From the NCBI RefSeq assembly GCF_009746715.1, contig NZ_VRKW01000004.1, forward strand, positions 248,001-312,000: DNA of 64,000 bases. Direction: 5' to 3'. Positions within the stretch are counted from its first letter, which is position 1. Each line of letters starts with the position of its first letter. Made by a program: the position numbers and the translations under genes. Below the pieces are notes generated by a model, which was given only the letters and a program-made list of their open reading frames with translations, was not told the origin of the DNA and searched no databases. Shown one piece after another: positions 27,204 through 36,084 of the stretch. The stretch comes from Ketobacter sp. MCCC 1A13808. Its GTDB lineage: Bacteria; Pseudomonadota; Gammaproteobacteria; Pseudomonadales; Ketobacteraceae.

Positions 27204-27728
27204 TCATCCACACTGCCATTGCTGAAAAGCCGGGATTTCGGATTCCTGAATCCGCTGCAGCAACACATTATCCACTTCGAACTGATCGCCACTGGTCGTG
27301 TCATCTAAGCCCTCTGCATTAACCGCAACCGACGGTCCGATACGGCTACCGTCAGGCCATTGACCAATCGTCAATTCAAACTGCGGTGTCAAAGGATAAC
27401 GTTGCAAAAGCATTTTTTTGTGGTTCAACCGTTTTAGCGGCGTGTAATCCAATTCCAGGCTACGCCGACGGGTCATCTGGCTTTGCTGGTCTGTTTCACA
27501 CAACAAATTGTAATAACGGACAAACCCGTCATCCCGTATCTGTAAATAGACACGACGTCTGGCATGGATTGAATCAGCACTGTGATTCTGCTCCGCATAC
27601 CAGTGACCAACTATGGCTTCACCACTCACCTTTACCGGCTCCACCCTGAGCTTTTCGCATCCGGTGGTCATCAGCCCTGTGCTGACCAGGGCACATAACA
27701 CCAAGATCCGGGATACACTTATATTCAT
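27204..27728 (-). CDS. Hypothetical lipoprotein
   Basis: 174 residues. The leader MNISVSRILVLCALVSTGLMTTGC ends in a slightly unusual lipobox (TTGC), so it should be lipid-anchored. The mature part starts EKLRVEPVKVSGEAIVGHWYAEQ, which resembles small lipocalin-like or META-type domains, with RRVYLQIRDDGFVRYYN as a strand pair. I do not recognise a named family. The start overlaps the stop of the hydrolase gene by 4 bp, so both are one unit. Confidence 0.72.
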   Translation of the reverse strand: MNISVSRILVLCALVSTGLMTTGCEKLRVEPVKVSGEAIVGHWYAEQNHSADSIHARRRVYLQIRDDGFVRYYNLLCETDQQSQMTRRRSLELDYTPLKRLNHKKMLLQRYPLTPQFELTIGQWPDGSRIGPSVAVNAEGLDDTTSGDQFEVDNVLLQRIQESEIPAFQQWQCG

Positions 27729-28411
27729 TTTCGCTCCAAATTAATGACAAAATTAGCGGCCATTTCAGCAGACTGTGCCCACAGCGTTTGCTGTGTCAGA
27801 CCGCTGCGCTTTCGTGGCTTGAAATCGTGATCCCCTTCATCAATCCAGCGTAACTGCGCGCACTGCGGAAGCGGATACTGCGCTACCTCCTGCGGTTTTC
27901 CGAAAGGGTCGCGGGTACCCTGGAGAATTAACCAGGGAGACTGAATCTGCGACCAGTGCTCTGCCCTTAGTCGCTCGGGTCTACCCGGTGGATGAAACGG
28001 ATAGCCGATGGACACCGCAGCCTTCGCACCACGGTCCGCTAATACCATTAAGGCAACACGACCACCCATGGATTTCCCCGCGAGCACACACTGCCCGGCC
28101 CCGCCCCAATGCTCGATGACTTCACGATAACAGTCCAATAAAACCGGCATACGGTCCGGTGGACGCTTCCCCCCAGTCTGTCTGCGTTTTTGCATATAGG
28201 GAAACTCGAACCGTATTACTTCCACCCCGCAAGCACTTATTGCTTCCGAAAAGAAATTCATGAACCCGCTATCCATAGGTGCTCCCGCGCCATGGGCGAA
28301 TAACAACCGCAGACCGGTTTTGGTGTGTTCGGGATGATTGCGAAGATAGTTCAAAAGCAGACCTATTTTGGGTTGGATTAACGCGCTGATTGTCTCATAA
28401 TCGTCGTCCAT
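27725..28411 (-). CDS. Alpha/beta hydrolase (KANL3/Tex30-like family)
   Basis: 228 residues. LLFAHGAGAPMDSGFM near residue 36 is the oxyanion region, AGKSMGGRVALM near 115 holds the nucleophile Ser, LQGTRDPFG near 167 the Asp, and DEGDHDFKP near 191 the His. This triad layout matches the Tex30/KANL3-like dienelactone-hydrolase relatives. Substrate unknown. It is divergent from rdgC with only 18 bp between start codons. Confidence 0.85.
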   Translation of the reverse strand: MDDDYETISALIQPKIGLLLNYLRNHPEHTKTGLRLLFAHGAGAPMDSGFMNFFSEAISACGVEVIRFEFPYMQKRRQTGGKRPPDRMPVLLDCYREVIEHWGGAGQCVLAGKSMGGRVALMVLADRGAKAAVSIGYPFHPPGRPERLRAEHWSQIQSPWLILQGTRDPFGKPQEVAQYPLPQCAQLRWIDEGDHDFKPRKRSGLTQQTLWAQSAEMAANFVINLERK

Positions 28412-28429
28412 TTTGTTCGGACAGGTTAT

Positions 28430-29359
28430 ATGTGGTTTAAGAATTTACGCATTTATCGTTTCACCAAGCCCTTTGATTTTGACTCGGAAAAATTAACAGA
28501 ATTGCTGGCTGAAAAGGCTTTCCATCCTTGCGGCCGCCAGGATGTCAGTAAATACGGCTGGGTTCCCCCACTTTCCGGCGCCGCTGGCGATCCTGACTTT
28601 GACTTTGTACACGTTTGCAACGGCAATATTATGCTGTGTGCTCAAAAGGAAGAAAAAGTCATACCGTCTTCTGTTATTAAGGAAGCCGTGCAGGAAAAAG
28701 CAGAGTTTATCGAACAGAAAGAAGGCCGTAAGATTTTTCGTAAAGAGCGCGATAAATTAAAAGACGATGTGATGCTGGAATTACTGCCAAGAGCATTTAC
28801 TAAATCCCATCGTGTATACGGTTATATTGATGTAAAAGAAAACCTGTTGTTAATCGACGCCGCCAGTGCCAATAAAGCCGAGCAGTTTATGAGCCACCTG
28901 CGTGACACGCTGGGTACGCTTCCGGTTATTCCTCCCGCTTCCAAACAAGTCCCCACTGATGTGATGACGAACTGGTTGAGCGAGCAGTCAGCCCATCCCC
29001 CCTTTGAACTGGAAAAGGAATGCGAACTGAGCAATCCATCCGATTCTGCCAACGTCATTCGCTGTAAAGCTCAGGATCTGGATGCGGATGAGGTGAAAAC
29101 GATTTTGGAATCCGGTAAACATTGTTCCAAGCTGGCGGTAAATTGGAATGACAGCCTGCACTGCGTTATCGAAAGCGATTTATCAATCAAGCGACTGAAG
29201 TTTGAAGATAAATTAATAGATCAAGCCAATGAAGCCGATGCCGAAGACAGGGCGCAGCAATTTGATCAGGATTTTGCCGTAATGTCGCTTGAATTAGCGC
29301 AGTTTTGTAAGGATCTGTTTGCCGCGTTTGGTGGCTTGGATGAGGGTCGGGTGGTCTAA
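28430..29359 (+). CDS. rdgC: Recombination-associated protein RdgC
   Basis: 309 residues, the normal length. RdgC forms a ring dimer on DNA and limits RecA loading. The N-terminus MWFKNLRIYRFTKPF is diagnostic, followed by FHPCGRQDVSKYGWVPPL, RKIFRKERDKLKDDV (DNA-facing region) and the C-terminal FAAFGGLDEGRVV. Found almost only in beta- and gammaproteobacteria, which supports the taxonomic reading. Confidence 0.97.
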   Translation: MWFKNLRIYRFTKPFDFDSEKLTELLAEKAFHPCGRQDVSKYGWVPPLSGAAGDPDFDFVHVCNGNIMLCAQKEEKVIPSSVIKEAVQEKAEFIEQKEGRKIFRKERDKLKDDVMLELLPRAFTKSHRVYGYIDVKENLLLIDAASANKAEQFMSHLRDTLGTLPVIPPASKQVPTDVMTNWLSEQSAHPPFELEKECELSNPSDSANVIRCKAQDLDADEVKTILESGKHCSKLAVNWNDSLHCVIESDLSIKRLKFEDKLIDQANEADAEDRAQQFDQDFAVMSLELAQFCKDLFAAFGGLDEGRVV

Positions 29360-29389
29360 CCCCCGCCCTTCACCGGAACGGACTTTCTC

Positions 29390-31240
29390 TTACACTAAAA
29401 GAACACCCAAGGTCACACCCAGAATAACCAACGCGCCGATCAACAAACCGAGATTAAGGCCGGAGGCCAGAAACACCGGTTCCTTTTTCACCGGCGTAAT
29501 GGATTTTTGATCAACACGGAAAATCATTTCCATCCGACCTATCCGGATGACGTCACCCGGTTGCAAGGTGCTGAACTCCGCCGGGCGATTATTTATTGCT
29601 ATCGGATTCTGCCCTTCGGCTGCCTCCAACACCCAATCTGAGCCCAATTTTCGAATGCGGGCATGAGACGGGGAAACGGTTTTGTCCAGTATGCGAAAAT
29701 CAGCCTCCTGCCCACGGCCTATGGTCCAGGTATTCTTATTTTTAGCTATCAGTGAAAATACTTTACCCCGCACAGGCGCCGTTAGCATCACCATACGCGG
29801 GCCACTGCCGTTATCCGGCGAGGTCACCATTCGCTCTGCCCGATCCTGCAGCAGGCTCATGTCATCCATATCCATCAGATCAGCGCCGTCATCAAAGTTC
29901 GGCTCGATCCTGTTGCCTTTTCCCGTGTTCGCGGTTTTCGCATTCTTTACCGGCTTAGCCGGCGCTTTATTCGCAGGTGGCGGTTTACGGCTGACCGGTG
30001 CCGGAGCATCGTCTTCTTCGTCTTCCAGTAATCCGGCAAACGGATTGACCGGTTCCGGAGCCGGTTTCGGTGGCTCCGGTTTTCTTTCATGTTGCGCTGC
30101 TTTTTGTTGGGCACGACGCAACTCAGGCATTAATGCAGCCAATTCATTCGTATCGTCCACTGCCCGTCGTGGTGTTTCCGGTGCCCTAGACTGTGGGGCA
30201 TTTGCTTTGTTCTGGTTGAGTTTAACCAGAAGTTCAGCCGTGGAAATCTTTTTACTTGGCTCCTGTTGATCCGGCATTTGAGTCAAGTGGACACTGAGAT
30301 CGGGATACCCCATGTCCTCTTTATCAAAATCTCTGGAACGGGCAAACCCCGGCGGCGCCTTGAATTCTTCTGCCTTGGGTTTTTGCGGTTGCTCAGTCAC
30401 GTCAATCGGCTTCGGCCGTGATTGGGCTAACGATTCCTGCCCTTCCGGCAGATCCATGATTATGCCTGCATTCGCCCGCGCGGCAGCGAGCTGTGCCGCC
30501 TTCCTGCGCGCATCTTCCAGTTTGGCTTCAGTAATTTTGACTTCAGCAGCTGGCGATGGCTTTTGACCCGGCGCCTTCTGTCCCGAAGAATTTGGAGAAG
30601 AATTTCCGCTTCTATCAGGCTGACTGGTCTGGTCAGCGCGAGGCGGCGCTTTATTCTGTTGCGCTTTTTTTCTGGCTCGCGCACTCTGACCGCGGGAAGG
30701 ATCATTCTTATTTTGCGCCTCTTTCGCCCTTTTTTGCTCGCGTTCAGCGCCTGATGGGTCCTGTTCCGCAGCACCAAACAGATCTTGGTCGTAGTCTTCG
30801 GAGAAGTTAAAATCAGAAAAGCCGGAATCCGAAAGCTGCGATTCGGGGTAACTCATGGAATCAATCAACATCACATCGGAAATGCCGTCATCCTGAGCAG
30901 AAATTAACTTGAACGCCATCTCGTGAAAGCGTATCTCGTCCCCCGGGAGCAGGATTTCCGTCCGATTGATACGAGTACCATTAACAAAAGTACCATTGGT
31001 GGAGTTTAGATCCTCTACCTGTATGCCCTCATCAAGCAGGGTCAGCTTGGCGTGATAGCGGGATATGTGTCCGCTATCAAGACTAATCTCACATTCAAGC
31101 TCCCGTCCCACCAAAGCACTTCGCTGGTCGAGTGGGATCTCGGTACCATCCTGCAGTGACCTGAGCAGGAATCCACTATCTCTCATTTGGATTGATTTCG
31201 CGTCCTTCAACTGATTATTGCGCACATTCTTTAGGCTCAT
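29390..31240 (-). CDS. Tail-anchored protein with two FHA domains
   Basis: 616 residues from ATG 31240; frames starting with TTG 31273 or ATG 31186 are possible, and none has a well-spaced ribosome site. FHA domain 1 spans roughly residues 18-105 (LVGRELECEISLD, SGHISRYHAKL, NSTNGTFVNG: the pThr-binding Arg, Ser, Asn are present). A 350-residue Pro/Lys/Ala/Gln-rich low-complexity linker follows. FHA domain 2 is near 495-580 (WTIGRGQEADFRI, VSPSHARIRK) but its third motif is weaker. The last 25 residues form a hydrophobic anchor (LGLLIGALVILGVTLGVLLV), so both domains face the cytoplasm. It probably reads Thr phosphorylation; no kinase is nearby. Confidence 0.85.
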   Translation of the reverse strand: MSLKNVRNNQLKDAKSIQMRDSGFLLRSLQDGTEIPLDQRSALVGRELECEISLDSGHISRYHAKLTLLDEGIQVEDLNSTNGTFVNGTRINRTEILLPGDEIRFHEMAFKLISAQDDGISDVMLIDSMSYPESQLSDSGFSDFNFSEDYDQDLFGAAEQDPSGAEREQKRAKEAQNKNDPSRGQSARARKKAQQNKAPPRADQTSQPDRSGNSSPNSSGQKAPGQKPSPAAEVKITEAKLEDARRKAAQLAAARANAGIIMDLPEGQESLAQSRPKPIDVTEQPQKPKAEEFKAPPGFARSRDFDKEDMGYPDLSVHLTQMPDQQEPSKKISTAELLVKLNQNKANAPQSRAPETPRRAVDDTNELAALMPELRRAQQKAAQHERKPEPPKPAPEPVNPFAGLLEDEEDDAPAPVSRKPPPANKAPAKPVKNAKTANTGKGNRIEPNFDDGADLMDMDDMSLLQDRAERMVTSPDNGSGPRMVMLTAPVRGKVFSLIAKNKNTWTIGRGQEADFRILDKTVSPSHARIRKLGSDWVLEAAEGQNPIAINNRPAEFSTLQPGDVIRIGRMEMIFRVDQKSITPVKKEPVFLASGLNLGLLIGALVILGVTLGVLLV

Positions 31241-31393
31241 CTCCACAGTATAGGTTGATGATTCCACGTGCAAAAGGAAGAATTAATTTAGTCTATTCGA
31301 TATCAGATATTAACCCGTGTTGACCAACAGGTGAAAGTGTCTGATTCACGGCAGGTTGTCAATTGAACATCGTATTTTATGTTCAGAATTGAG

Positions 31394-31421
31394 AATGGCA
31401 AGGCAAATTTGCCCTGCCATT
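31394..31421 (-). terminator. Possible terminator hairpin after the thiolase gene
   Basis: Near-perfect inverted repeat AATGGCAAGGCAAA / TTTGCCCTGCCATT (one mismatched pair), 22 bp past the thiolase stop. The downstream minus strand reads CTCAATTC without a strong T-run. Confidence 0.45.
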
Positions 31422-31442
31422 TCTATGGACTATTGTTGATTA

Positions 31443-32621
31443 TCAGAAATCCATGTTTTCAATGATGGTGGCGTTAGCCGTACCCAGGCCTTCACAGATC
31501 GCCAATAACCCGAACCGCTGTTTACGACGACGCAGCTCATAGGTCAGGGTAGCCATCAATTTCGCTCCGGTTGCGCCCAAAGGGTGGCCTAAGGCCTGGG
31601 CACCACCATTGACGTTGAGTTTACTCAGATCCGCCCCCAAAGCATTGCTCCAGGCTAGTGGTACTGAGCCAAACGCCTCGTTCACCTCATACAGCGCGAT
31701 ATCGTCCATACTAAGGCCGGTTCTTTGCAATATTTTGTGAGTGGCTGGAATTGGTCCTTCCAGGACCATCGTTGGATCCGAGCCTACCACGGTCATATCA
31801 TGAATCTTAGCCAACGGCGTTAAGCCATATTGTTTCAATGCACGCTCACTGACGATCATAACCGCGGCTGAACCATCACAAATCTGACTCGCCGATCCCG
31901 CTGTGATTACGCCGCCTTCCTGTAACGGTTGCAGCTCCTGCAGTGCCTGCAGCGTTGAATTACGACGCAAGCCTTCATCCACGTTGTGCACCACAGACTG
32001 ACCTTCCACTTCCACGGTGAGAGGAATGATTTCAGAGTCAAAGCGATTTTCATCGTAAGCTTGAGCGCCCTTCATGTGGCTTTGAAAAGCGAAGTTATCC
32101 AGATCTTCGCGACTTACGCCGTACTTTTCAGCCATGCGTTCTGCGCCTACAAACTGGCTGAATTCCACGCCCGGATAGCGGCTGGAAATCATATCGCCGT
32201 CAAACGGTGTGCGCATACCGGCTTTTGCTGCAATGGCGAGCGGCGAGCCGATTGGCGTCATACTCATGTTTTCAACGCCACCGGCAATGATTACATCCTG
32301 ATTCCCGGACATCACCGCCTGCGCAGCGAAGTGAATGGCCTGCTGACCCGAACCGCATTGGCGGTCAACCGTTACGCCCGGAACGTCAACCGGCAGTTTG
32401 GACGCCAGTACGGCAGTTCGGGCCATATTGAAGGTTTGAGGGCCAATCTGGCTGACACAACCAAAAATGACATCTTCGACCATTGCGGGGTCAATTCCGG
32501 TTCGCTCCAGCAAGGCGTCAATAACAACAGCCCCCAGATCAGCGGGATGATAGTTACTCAAACGCCCGTTTCTTCGTCCACCAGCAGTTCTAACAGCATC
32601 AACAATATAGGCAGCAGCCAC
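31443..32621 (-). CDS. Thiolase (acetyl-CoA acyltransferase)
   Basis: 392 residues. Thiolases split or join beta-ketoacyl-CoA with CoA. Catalytic sites: Cys in DRQCGSGQQA near residue 90, VNEAFGSVPLAW near 316, GGAQALGHPLGATGA near 345 (His), and CEGLGTA near 380 as the second Cys. The start is GTG with GGAG six nt upstream. No hydratase/dehydrogenase partner is adjacent, so it is an isolated thiolase; it could serve acetoacetyl-CoA or longer ketoacyl-CoA. Confidence 0.93.
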   Translation of the reverse strand: MAAAYIVDAVRTAGGRRNGRLSNYHPADLGAVVIDALLERTGIDPAMVEDVIFGCVSQIGPQTFNMARTAVLASKLPVDVPGVTVDRQCGSGQQAIHFAAQAVMSGNQDVIIAGGVENMSMTPIGSPLAIAAKAGMRTPFDGDMISSRYPGVEFSQFVGAERMAEKYGVSREDLDNFAFQSHMKGAQAYDENRFDSEIIPLTVEVEGQSVVHNVDEGLRRNSTLQALQELQPLQEGGVITAGSASQICDGSAAVMIVSERALKQYGLTPLAKIHDMTVVGSDPTMVLEGPIPATHKILQRTGLSMDDIALYEVNEAFGSVPLAWSNALGADLSKLNVNGGAQALGHPLGATGAKLMATLTYELRRRKQRFGLLAICEGLGTANATIIENMDF

Positions 32622-32746
32622 GTGAATCTCCTTCTTATTTCTAAAATCTGATTAGATAAGGCAGAGATTCTGACTGCTTGGTCAAGCCAATTCAATGACA
32701 ATTTAGCTCATTGCACCGGCTTTTCTTCCCAAACACATTAGGAAAC

Positions 32747-33490
32747 TCAGGATGTAGGGGCTTTCTTAGGCGCTGTTTTCTTTGCCGTGGTCCGCTTCGC
32801 GGGGGCTTTTTTCACGGTTTTTTTCGCCATTGTCTTCTTGGCGGCGGCCTTCTTAGCCGCAGTCTTTTTCGCGGGCGCCTTTTTGATGGATGTTTTTTTC
32901 GCAGCGGGTTTCTTTGCAGGCGCCTTGCGGGGCGCTTTCTTAGCAACCGGCTTTTTTTCTCTCAGAGTGAGGCCACTTTTCTTGAGCAGTTCCTGCTCTC
33001 TTTTCTCAACCTGCTTCGCGGCGGTTACCACCCGGTCTTCAAACGCTTTGGTATACGCTTTTACCTTCTTTGCGTACTTGCTCTCCATGGCACTTTCTAT
33101 TTGCTTGCGGGCACGTTCGTAAGCGTCCTCCAGTTCCTTTTCAAAGCGGGCACGCAACTCCTCTTCCTTTGCGATCACCTGCTCCCGAAGCTTGTGTTCA
33201 GTTTCAAAAAAGCGCTCCCGCAATTGTGCGATCTGCGCTTCTATTTTTGCCTGAGTCAAATCTTTGCGAGTATCTTCAACCAATAAAACAGCCACTTCCA
33301 CTGCGTCGTGTGCTTTTTCGACCGCCACCTGGGCTGTTGCCGTTGCCTTAATACGCCATCGTTCCTGCGCTTCCAATAATTGATCACGAGCTTGAGTCGC
33401 GCGATCCTGAGCTTTGTGCAATTGCTTCTCTAGCTTTTCCACCCATTCTTTCGCCGTGTCGGCGTTGAGATTACCAAACGCATTAGCCAT
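32747..33490 (-). CDS. AlgP-like, histone H1-like Lys/Ala-rich protein
   Basis: 247 residues, start ATG 33490 with GGGAG six nt before. Residues 1-165 form a long charged coiled coil (KEWVEKLEKQLHKAQDRA to EKREQELLKK). Residues 170-247 are a disordered tail of repeated KKAPAKK/AAKKT units (DNA 32750-32960). The tail matches the DNA-binding histone H1-like tails of AlgP/AlgR3 in Pseudomonas. It probably binds and compacts DNA or affects transcription. The coiled-coil half is typical of AlgP-like proteins, not of short Hc1 histones. The repeats may vary in number between strains. Confidence 0.8.
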   Translation of the reverse strand: MANAFGNLNADTAKEWVEKLEKQLHKAQDRATQARDQLLEAQERWRIKATATAQVAVEKAHDAVEVAVLLVEDTRKDLTQAKIEAQIAQLRERFFETEHKLREQVIAKEEELRARFEKELEDAYERARKQIESAMESKYAKKVKAYTKAFEDRVVTAAKQVEKREQELLKKSGLTLREKKPVAKKAPRKAPAKKPAAKKTSIKKAPAKKTAAKKAAAKKTMAKKTVKKAPAKRTTAKKTAPKKAPTS

Positions 33491-33609
33491 ATTGTGCTCC
33501 CATCAGGATTGAAGATTTACACAATTTCCTTTATGGCAGCATTGATTAGATGTTTCAATCTAATTTAGCACTTAAATTGATCAGCGTGATTTCCAAAGGC
33601 AAACCGGCT

Positions 33610-34788
33610 TTAATGCAGATCCGCCATCATCTCACCCTCTGTCAGTTGGCTCGCGTTTTTACCTTGCAGATAATCCAGCATACCGAAGCGGGCATAGTGG
33701 GGTCGGATACGATCGGACATCAGTCCGATAAAATCCAGATTTGGAATCAACCGGCAAAACATATTGCGGCGAAATTGCAACATCGCCGGCGATGTGGAAA
33801 TAAGCTGATTCCAGGCCTGCCGACTGATAGTACCTTCAAACCACTCCTCAAATATCTCATGAGCCATGAAGCGATTACGCATCAACACCGCAACTTCGAA
33901 AGCCCAATCCTCCCGTTCCCGCCGTTCAACTTCAGAAAGCGAGTCTGTGAAATGTTTCTTTAACGCAAGCACACCGTAATGAACATGGCGCGCCTCGTCC
34001 CGGATTACGTATTTGAGCATTTGCTTTAATAAAGGTTCTTCGCTCATGTTATGAATGGTTCTGAACGCGCCCAGCGCCAGGCCTTCTACCATAATTTGCA
34101 TACCCAGGAATTTGAAATCCCAGCGTGCATCCGTCAGTAAATCGTCCAAAATCACGAACAGGTTATCGTTAATCTCATAACGTTTACCCAGCTTGTCCGT
34201 AAGGTAACGACAAAACACCTCCAAATGCCGGGCTTCGTCCATCACCTGACTGCCTCCGAACAACTTACCCTCCATCCATCCCACGCTTTCGGTGACCTGA
34301 GCGGACGCATAAAGTGCCCCCTGTTCACCGTGCATGAACTGGCTTAGCATCCAACAAGCAATATGATAATTCAGGTCATAGCGTTGCTGTTCGGTGAGTT
34401 TGACCGGCAGCGACCTGAGTGCCTCGGGGGTCATGAAATCATTCGAGATAATCGGCACTTCCGGGTTCACAGGATCAACATCGGTTTCCCAAGGGAGGTC
34501 TTTATCCGCATTCCATTGGTTTTCTACCGCGCGCTGATAAAGCCTGCGCATCTCCGGAAAATCCATTTTATAGTCGAAATCGAATTGTACCGGATGATCT
34601 GATTTCATCTGAACACTGGAGCCATTCTTACCTTGCTTTAACACCAGACCACGCATCGCAGATGGCGCCATGGAGGTGAGCACCCTAGGATTACGCATCT
34701 GCAATACCACGGACAGATTGTCCACCGCTGCTTCCACCTTGACCCGCGCCTTGACCGGCATACCACTTAACATGGAATCGAGTTTCAT
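33610..34788 (-). CDS. Ferritin-like diiron protein, probable oxygenase/oxidase
   Basis: 392 residues from ATG 34788 (AGGTG 8 nt upstream; GTG 34794 is the alternative). The four-Glu/two-His diiron set is visible: Glu in HGEQGALYA near 155, MDEARHLEVF near 184 (E and H), Glu in MVEGLALGAF near 235, and IRDEARHVHYG near 265 (E and H). The arrangement is that of ferritin-like oxygenases related to AurF or R2-type proteins. Substrate is unknown and no electron-transfer partner is adjacent. A short inverted repeat is found downstream near 33545-33564. Confidence 0.8.
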   Translation of the reverse strand: MKLDSMLSGMPVKARVKVEAAVDNLSVVLQMRNPRVLTSMAPSAMRGLVLKQGKNGSSVQMKSDHPVQFDFDYKMDFPEMRRLYQRAVENQWNADKDLPWETDVDPVNPEVPIISNDFMTPEALRSLPVKLTEQQRYDLNYHIACWMLSQFMHGEQGALYASAQVTESVGWMEGKLFGGSQVMDEARHLEVFCRYLTDKLGKRYEINDNLFVILDDLLTDARWDFKFLGMQIMVEGLALGAFRTIHNMSEEPLLKQMLKYVIRDEARHVHYGVLALKKHFTDSLSEVERREREDWAFEVAVLMRNRFMAHEIFEEWFEGTISRQAWNQLISTSPAMLQFRRNMFCRLIPNLDFIGLMSDRIRPHYARFGMLDYLQGKNASQLTEGEMMADLH

Positions 34789-34929
34789 AACCACATCACC
34801 TCATCTGCTCTATATTGTCCTACAATCCTACAATGTAGCATAAATTCGCCAATATACAACACGGAGATATCCCGCGTGGCCTATGTGTGACGTTCAATGG
34901 AAGTGAAGCAAGCTAACTAAAGTGGACCG

Positions 34930-36084
34930 CTATATCAGCGTAATGTGATTGTCCCAGCGCAAATTAAGGTGATGAGGCGAGCGCCGCATCATCCGGCCAT
35001 CGGTGACCTGAAGTGAATAAATTTCCCCGGTGCCATTAGTAACCTGCCAGGCGGGCGGCTGCCCTGCTCCGGCGTGGCTGCGGAAAAGGCCCGCTGCATC
35101 TTCACTGCGCAGGGTTCCTAGCAACGTTCCGCGAGCAATATCCCAACTGGTAACCACATTGCCACGGGGACAGCTCACCATGGCAATCTGACCGGCTTGG
35201 TCAACGGCAATACTCGCAATGTATTGTTTGATTTGAAGCTGTAGCGCTATCGGCATGGACCACCAATGCATCTCCCCGCCCAATCGGTGACTGACCAATA
35301 ACGGTACTTCATCAGTGAGTTCACCCTGGTGCTGCACTCCGGCTACGACGCTGTCATCTGCTGAGACATCCAGATGCCGTATACTCATTTTACGGTGCGG
35401 AGGAGAATGCTTCTCCAAAAGCGTACCCTCCTGTAAATCCAGGTAGGCAAGATTGGAATCCATGTGCTCCGGATTGAGAATTCTGCGGCCGGAATCCGGA
35501 TGGGTTTGCAAGCCGCCGTTTGCGACCACCAGCGTCTGTTGATCTGACAACAACGCCAATTGATGGGGCCCGATTCCATGACTGCTGAATTCCCCGATTC
35601 GGGTGACCGTTTCCGGAACACCTTCCGCGTTACCGACTTGATAGATGCCGATCACGCCACTCAGGTCGTTCATATTGTTTTCAGTTGTGTAAAGTAAACC
35701 GGTTGTGGCATTAAGTACACCATGCCCATAGAAATGCCGGTCGGGTGCGGACTGAATCGTATGGAGCAATTTCCCGCTGCTCATGTCCACAAGGTACATT
35801 TCGTTACCTGGTCGACGGGCAAAAAAGAACGCGACCTGGTTCGCTACATCCGCCAGCGATCCATGCACTCGCTGCGGGACCTGTACCAGAAAACGTAAAT
35901 CCCCTTCTGCTCCCACGCATGCCGCATAATGTTGTCCTTTGAAATCATCGCATCCGGATAAGATGGCCCCGGTATAGGACCTCGCTTTGGACTGCTCACA
36001 TCCAGTCAGCGATAGCGCGAATCCACCAGCAACAAACGTAAAAGAGTTGCTTAAGAATCTTCTACGATCCAGTACCGCCACCAT
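34930..36084 (-). CDS. DUF1513 beta-propeller-like protein, Tat-exported
   Basis: 384 residues. Tat leader DRRRFLSNSFTFVAGG with ALSLTGCEQ, a possible lipobox. The body is a repeated-strand fold (FYGHGVLNATTGLLYTTENN, GIGPHQLALLSDQQTLVVANGG, SIRHLDVSADDSVVAGVQHQG), typical of DUF1513 (PF07433). These proteins are found next to imelysin and di-heme genes in Fur-regulated clusters. Its start overlaps the upstream stop by one base, so it is the last gene of the operon. Function is uncharacterised; likely periplasmic iron-related. Confidence 0.87.
   Translation of the reverse strand: MVAVLDRRRFLSNSFTFVAGGFALSLTGCEQSKARSYTGAILSGCDDFKGQHYAACVGAEGDLRFLVQVPQRVHGSLADVANQVAFFFARRPGNEMYLVDMSSGKLLHTIQSAPDRHFYGHGVLNATTGLLYTTENNMNDLSGVIGIYQVGNAEGVPETVTRIGEFSSHGIGPHQLALLSDQQTLVVANGGLQTHPDSGRRILNPEHMDSNLAYLDLQEGTLLEKHSPPHRKMSIRHLDVSADDSVVAGVQHQGELTDEVPLLVSHRLGGEMHWWSMPIALQLQIKQYIASIAVDQAGQIAMVSCPRGNVVTSWDIARGTLLGTLRSEDAAGLFRSHAGAGQPPAWQVTNGTGEIYSLQVTDGRMMRRSPHHLNLRWDNHITLI

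Noticed and set aside
29682-30269. Long plus-strand open frame (about 195 codons) opposite the FHA gene
   Set aside because: It is Ser/Ala-rich and exists because the linker codons of the minus gene are Pro/Lys/Ala-rich; no ribosome site or family match.
32750-32960. Short-period repeats in the histone-like gene considered as a CRISPR or tandem array
   Set aside because: The period follows codons of KKAPAKK-type units within a reading frame, and there are no spacers of constant length.
33545-33564. 7-bp inverted repeat ATTAGAT/ATCTAAT between the diiron and histone-like genes
   Set aside because: AT-rich and short, with no T-run; too likely by chance to call a terminator or operator.
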